Assembly: GCA_023476565.1 (NCBI GenBank) | Contig: JAMCVZ010000054.1 | Coordinates: 1 to 53,802, forward strand | Origin: Nitrospirota bacterium | Lineage (GTDB): Bacteria > Nitrospirota > Thermodesulfovibrionia > Thermodesulfovibrionales > Dissulfurispiraceae | Length of the DNA stretch: 53,802 nt | Direction of reading: 5' to 3' | Shown: positions 51,031 through 53,802 of the stretch, piece by piece | Layout: each line of letters begins with the position of its first letter | Position numbering within the stretch: position 1 is the stretch's first letter | The notes under the pieces: model-generated | Told to the model about the DNA's origin: nothing | The model's input: only the letters and a program-made list of their open reading frames with translations | Database searches by the model: none | Made by a program: the position numbers and the translations under genes

Positions 51031-51503
51031 CTTTACTGGAAACCTCCGCTGATAATCACAAACGGAATTTTATAAATTAATTCACATCCTTATGTCAAGG
51101 TAGCATATACGCAAACAGGACATGGGCGCAACCCGACCCAGCGGTAAACAAACCGGTGGAAGCGGTTTCTGATGCCTTCCGGCAACAATTGTAGAGAATG
51201 AATTTCCATAGGCCCGATTGTCCTGAACCTAAAGAACAGGTGTCCCCGGAATGCCGGGAGACCTCCCGGGGCGACAATTGGGGTCAAAGCTGTATAAATT
51301 GTACCCCATTTGACAGCATTGTCAAGCTCTTGCGGCCCCGTTGCGGCTGTGTGCCGGCAAAAACTTCCTTCCCATCACCTTACTATTCACAATCGTGGGG
51401 AGACCCTGAGGGGAAGGCATTCTCACATCATTCTCTGCACTCCTGCATGCGGTTAACCACCTCGTGAAATAGGTGGTTATGCTTAAGCATTTACAGGCCC
51501 CGG
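51031..51503. other. 473-bp gene-free region with promoter and palindromes
   Basis: No credible gene is seen. On the minus strand TTGACA (51325-51320), a 16-bp spacer and TACAAT (51303-51298) form a promoter whose -35 lies inside a perfect 6+4+6 palindrome (51310-51325). A GGGGTCAAAGC word and the palindrome CCGGGAGACCTCCCGG (51254-51269) follow. At 51454-51479 TAACCACCT and AGGTGGTTA make a 9-bp stem, next to the 12-bp palindrome ATGCTTAAGCAT (51479-51490). The leader to hsp20 would be ~260 nt. It may include a regulatory RNA. Confidence 0.5.
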
Positions 51504-52301
51504 CTACAGGGCGATACGGGCGGTGTCCTTGCGGACAGCGCCATATGAGGACCGGGGCGGGCCGAGGACATACCTTATATGAGAATTTATGATGCCCTCT
51601 ATCTCCGACAGAAGCGATTCAGGAGGAATTATCCTGTCTATGGCCGCGGGGTTCCATTTCAGCAGACTTCTGTAGAACCTCAACGCGCTGGTTGAGAGCC
51701 TTATCGGCTCATCCCCCTCGGCGATACACTTCTGGCATATTATCGAACCGTGGGAGACATAGAAATTATGGTGGGCGGGCGGGCCGCCGTTTTTCCGCTT
51801 TGCCGGCCTCCCGTGCTCTACGGTATCGCCGCACCTGCCGCACGCATCGAGCCTCGGCGAATAGCCCGTGATCTCAAGGAACCGTATTTTGAAATAAAGA
51901 TAATACAGCCTGTTGCTGCAATTGAACTCGAGCTTCGTCAGCATGTTCAGGAGCAGCCTGAAAATCTCCGGATGGGACTCCCTCTCGGGCAGAAAATTAA
52001 GGTTTAGTTCCAGTATTTCCGAAATATTGAGGAGGCACTTGAAATCCTCCCTGAGGGAATAAAACGGCCGTATTATATCCGATTGGGTCAGCCTCGGCAG
52101 GTTGCTCTCCTCCTTGCCGAGCATGGAAATCCTGGAATAGGTAAGGGGTTCAAGACTGCTGCCGAATCTGCTCCTGATCTTCCTCGGACTCTTGGCAAAC
52201 GCCTTCAGCAATCCGTAATCGGAAGTGAGATAGGTGACTATAAGATCAGCCTCTCCGAAGACAGTGCTCTTGAGAACAATTCCGTCAGTCCTTTTTAACA
52301 T
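51504..52301 (-). CDS. recO: DNA repair protein RecO
   Basis: RecO loads RecA with RecR and anneals ssDNA. The 265 residues have the N-terminal OB fold (TDGIVLKSTVFGEADLIVTYL), a helical middle, and a zinc site formed by CGRCGD and CQKC. Between the two Cys pairs there is a ~30-residue polar insertion (GRPAKRKNGGPPAHHN), slightly longer than usual. It is the last gene of the era-bfn-recO run, though a hairpin repeat separates it from bfn. Confidence 0.92.
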   Translation of the reverse strand: MLKRTDGIVLKSTVFGEADLIVTYLTSDYGLLKAFAKSPRKIRSRFGSSLEPLTYSRISMLGKEESNLPRLTQSDIIRPFYSLREDFKCLLNISEILELNLNFLPERESHPEIFRLLLNMLTKLEFNCSNRLYYLYFKIRFLEITGYSPRLDACGRCGDTVEHGRPAKRKNGGPPAHHNFYVSHGSIICQKCIAEGDEPIRLSTSALRFYRSLLKWNPAAIDRIIPPESLLSEIEGIINSHIRYVLGPPRSSYGAVRKDTARIAL

Positions 52302-52304
52302 AAT

Positions 52305-52401
52305 GCGTATAGCGTTGCAGCGTTTATCGCGTTATTGCGTTAAAACAAATGAATGAATTCGCTATAACGCCCAACGCGACAAACGCTATAACGTTTTTAC
52401 G
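52305..52401. repeat. Inverted repeat of AACGCTATAACGC words, bfn-recO gap
   Basis: GCGTATAGCGTTGCAGCG-like words at the left pair with CGCTATAACGCCCAACGCG-like words at the right around an AT-rich centre. The structure fills the 100-bp gap and could act as an attenuator between the genes. Another example of the iterated-word repeats of this genome. Confidence 0.7.
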
Positions 52402-52854
52402 TTACATTATATTTCCGAAATCCTCCGGCTTGAGATTCTTGAGCCATTCTTCAAGCTCATCGCCTCTCCTTACCTCGAGGACATCTTCTTCAACAAAAAT
52501 AGGGGCCTGCATCCTGAGTGCGACAGCCACCGCATCAGAGGGCCTCGAATCTATTGATACCTCTTTTTTCCCATCGGTCGCCTGTATGAGGGCATAATAG
52601 GTGTTATCAAGTATCTCTGTTATCAAAATCCTTGTAACCTTGACATTCAGCCCATCAAATACATTCTTGATAAGGTCATGGGTGAGCGGTCTCGGGGTAA
52701 CGACTTTGCCGAGGGCAAGCGCTATGGCGTCCGCCTCGGGTTTCCCTATCCATATCGGCAGGGTCTCATTGCCGTCAACCTGCTGCAAAAGCAGGATGTA
52801 CATTCCACTCCTCGGGTCGAACAAAAGACCCTCAACCTTCATTTGAATCAACAT
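52402..52854 (-). CDS. Bifunctional nuclease-family protein (DUF151)
   Basis: The 150-residue product matches the DUF151/BFN family: QVDGNETLPIWIGKPEADAIAL, HDLIKNVFDGL, and DSRPSDAVAVALRM. Relatives show DNase/RNase activity in plants, and some are nucleotide-binding; bacterial function is unclear. Its ATG overlaps the era stop codon by 1 bp (TAATG), indicating coupling. Confidence 0.88.
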   Translation of the reverse strand: MLIQMKVEGLLFDPRSGMYILLLQQVDGNETLPIWIGKPEADAIALALGKVVTPRPLTHDLIKNVFDGLNVKVTRILITEILDNTYYALIQATDGKKEVSIDSRPSDAVAVALRMQAPIFVEEDVLEVRRGDELEEWLKNLKPEDFGNIM

Positions 52855-53756
52855 TACTTAAACCCCAATTCACGCAAAATGTTTTCATTGCTGCGCCAGT
52901 CTCTCTTCACTTTTATCCACAGCTCCAAAAAAACCTTCGTTCCCAACAGCTTCTGGATTTCGAGCCTCGCGCTTGTTCCTATAGCTTTTAATTTTGAGCC
53001 GCCTTTTCCTATTATAATACCCCTCTGCCCCTTTCTTTCAACATAAATGTTCGCATGGATGACAATCGCCCCGTCGCCGCTTTCCGGCTCTCTCTCGGTC
53101 CACTGGATTATTTCAACGGCAACGGAGTAGGGGATTTCCTCTTCCGTCTGCTGCATGACTTTTTCCCTTATGATTTCCGCGACCATAAACCTTTCCATCT
53201 GATCGGTCACGATATCATCGGGATAGTATTTCGGACCTTCGGGGAGATGTTCCACGATCTTCTCAAGCAGGATATCCATGCCGTCGCCGGTAAGGGCGGA
53301 GACCGGGATTATTTCCTTGAACGGATAAAGCTTGCTGTAGGCTTCGATAACGGGGAGCACCTGGGGCCTCTTCACGATATCCACCTTGTTTATCAGGAGA
53401 AATACATCTTTCTGCAAGCCCTTTAAAAGCTCGACTATGAACCTGTCGCCGCCGCCCGGCTCCTCTGGCTCGACCATGAAGAGAATCAAATCCACTTCCC
53501 TTGAGGACTCCTGCGCCTCCCTTACCATCAGTTCCCCGAGCTTGTGCCTGGGCTTATGTATTCCGGGGGTATCTATGAATATGATCTGCGCCCCGGGCAT
53601 TGTCTTTACGCCGACTATCCTGTTCCTTGTGGTCTGGGGCTTGGGTGAAACAATGGCAATTTTCTCGCCTAAAATGGTATTGAGCAAAGTGGATTTGCCA
53701 ACATTGGGCCTGCCTGTCAGAGAAACATAACCGCTTTTAAATTTTTCTGATTGCAT
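52854..53756 (-). CDS. era: GTPase Era
   Basis: Era binds 16S rRNA near its 3' end and guides 30S assembly. The 300-residue protein has the G domain with GRPNVGKSTLLN, DTPGIHKPRHKLG and LINKVD, followed by the KH domain (IIGKGGSKLKAIG). Typical length. Upstream, the window ends 46 bp past its start; that stretch may hold the last codons of another gene (KKHIEGNR before a TAA). Confidence 0.96.
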   Translation of the reverse strand: MQSEKFKSGYVSLTGRPNVGKSTLLNTILGEKIAIVSPKPQTTRNRIVGVKTMPGAQIIFIDTPGIHKPRHKLGELMVREAQESSREVDLILFMVEPEEPGGGDRFIVELLKGLQKDVFLLINKVDIVKRPQVLPVIEAYSKLYPFKEIIPVSALTGDGMDILLEKIVEHLPEGPKYYPDDIVTDQMERFMVAEIIREKVMQQTEEEIPYSVAVEIIQWTEREPESGDGAIVIHANIYVERKGQRGIIIGKGGSKLKAIGTSARLEIQKLLGTKVFLELWIKVKRDWRSNENILRELGFK

Positions 53757-53802
53757 GATTTAATATCTTACCTGTTCCCCTCAATATGTTTCTTCATCAA
53801 CC

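Noticed and set aside
51090-51287. 65-codon minus-strand open frame upstream of hsp20
   Set aside because: No ribosome site, no recognisable features, and it crosses a palindrome; likely chance.
51454-51490. Rho-independent terminator after recO
   Set aside because: The 9-bp stem is perfect but no U-run follows on the minus strand.

Overview
The window reads as one chromosomal segment of a Gram-negative-type, probably anaerobic or microaerophilic bacterium. A Nitrospirota (Thermodesulfovibrio-like) relative is my best guess. That rests on gene content: a meso-DAP-type MurE, a selenocysteine formate dehydrogenase beside a tungstate transporter, archaeal/actinobacterial-type inositol-phosphate synthase, HypA/HypB, and rubrerythrin-style oxygen/NO defence genes. 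It is an inference, not a phylogenetic result.

Left end (1-8.5 kb). A transposase tail is followed by an accessory island on the minus strand. Read in transcription order it holds a membrane histidine kinase, a CheY-like regulator, a REC-PAS histidine kinase, a response regulator broken by a short deletion, a LuxR-type regulator with an autoinducer-binding-like domain, a 99-residue peptide ending in five Gln-Gly-Cys repeats, and a SPASM-type radical SAM protein. The last two look like a RiPP (ribosomally made, post-translationally modified peptide) precursor and its maturase. With the sensory genes upstream this is the best candidate for an undescribed system here. Next come a gene-poor stretch, a VapBC toxin-antitoxin pair between two 53-bp direct repeats, and an L,D-transpeptidase.

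Centre (8.6-29.7 kb). This is a complete-looking division and cell-wall (dcw) cluster on the minus strand: mraZ, rsmH, ftsL, a 40-codon ORF, ftsI, murE, murF, mraY, a D-Ala-D-Ala carboxypeptidase, a 48-codon ORF, murD, ftsW, murG, murC, ddl, ftsQ, ftsA, ftsZ, then a radical SAM gene. murB is absent. A clear promoter with three 10-bp-spaced MraZ boxes precedes mraZ. Several essential enzymes carry in-frame copies of short repetitive words that also occur between genes.

Right half (29.7-53.8 kb). bioF, gpsA and larB run rightwards, followed by small regulators. A single fdhA gene is read through an in-frame UGA (selenocysteine) with a SECIS-like hairpin. Divergent from it is a tungstate uptake locus with two tupA copies, tupB and tupC. 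A cysteine-free CRP/FNR-family regulator faces a ferredoxin and DUF438-hemerythrin-PAS gene pair whose promoter has a TTGAT-N4-GTCAA box centred near -41.5. The rest is on the minus strand: an envelope/hypA/hypB/tadA operon, an HDOD pair, a CDP-alcohol phosphatidyltransferase with inositol-1-phosphate synthase, hsp20, and era-bfn-recO.

No tRNA, rRNA or CRISPR array was recognised. Two kinds of dispersed palindromic repeat, one with GGGACTGTCCC arms and one built from GTAAC words, lie in the spaces between genes.
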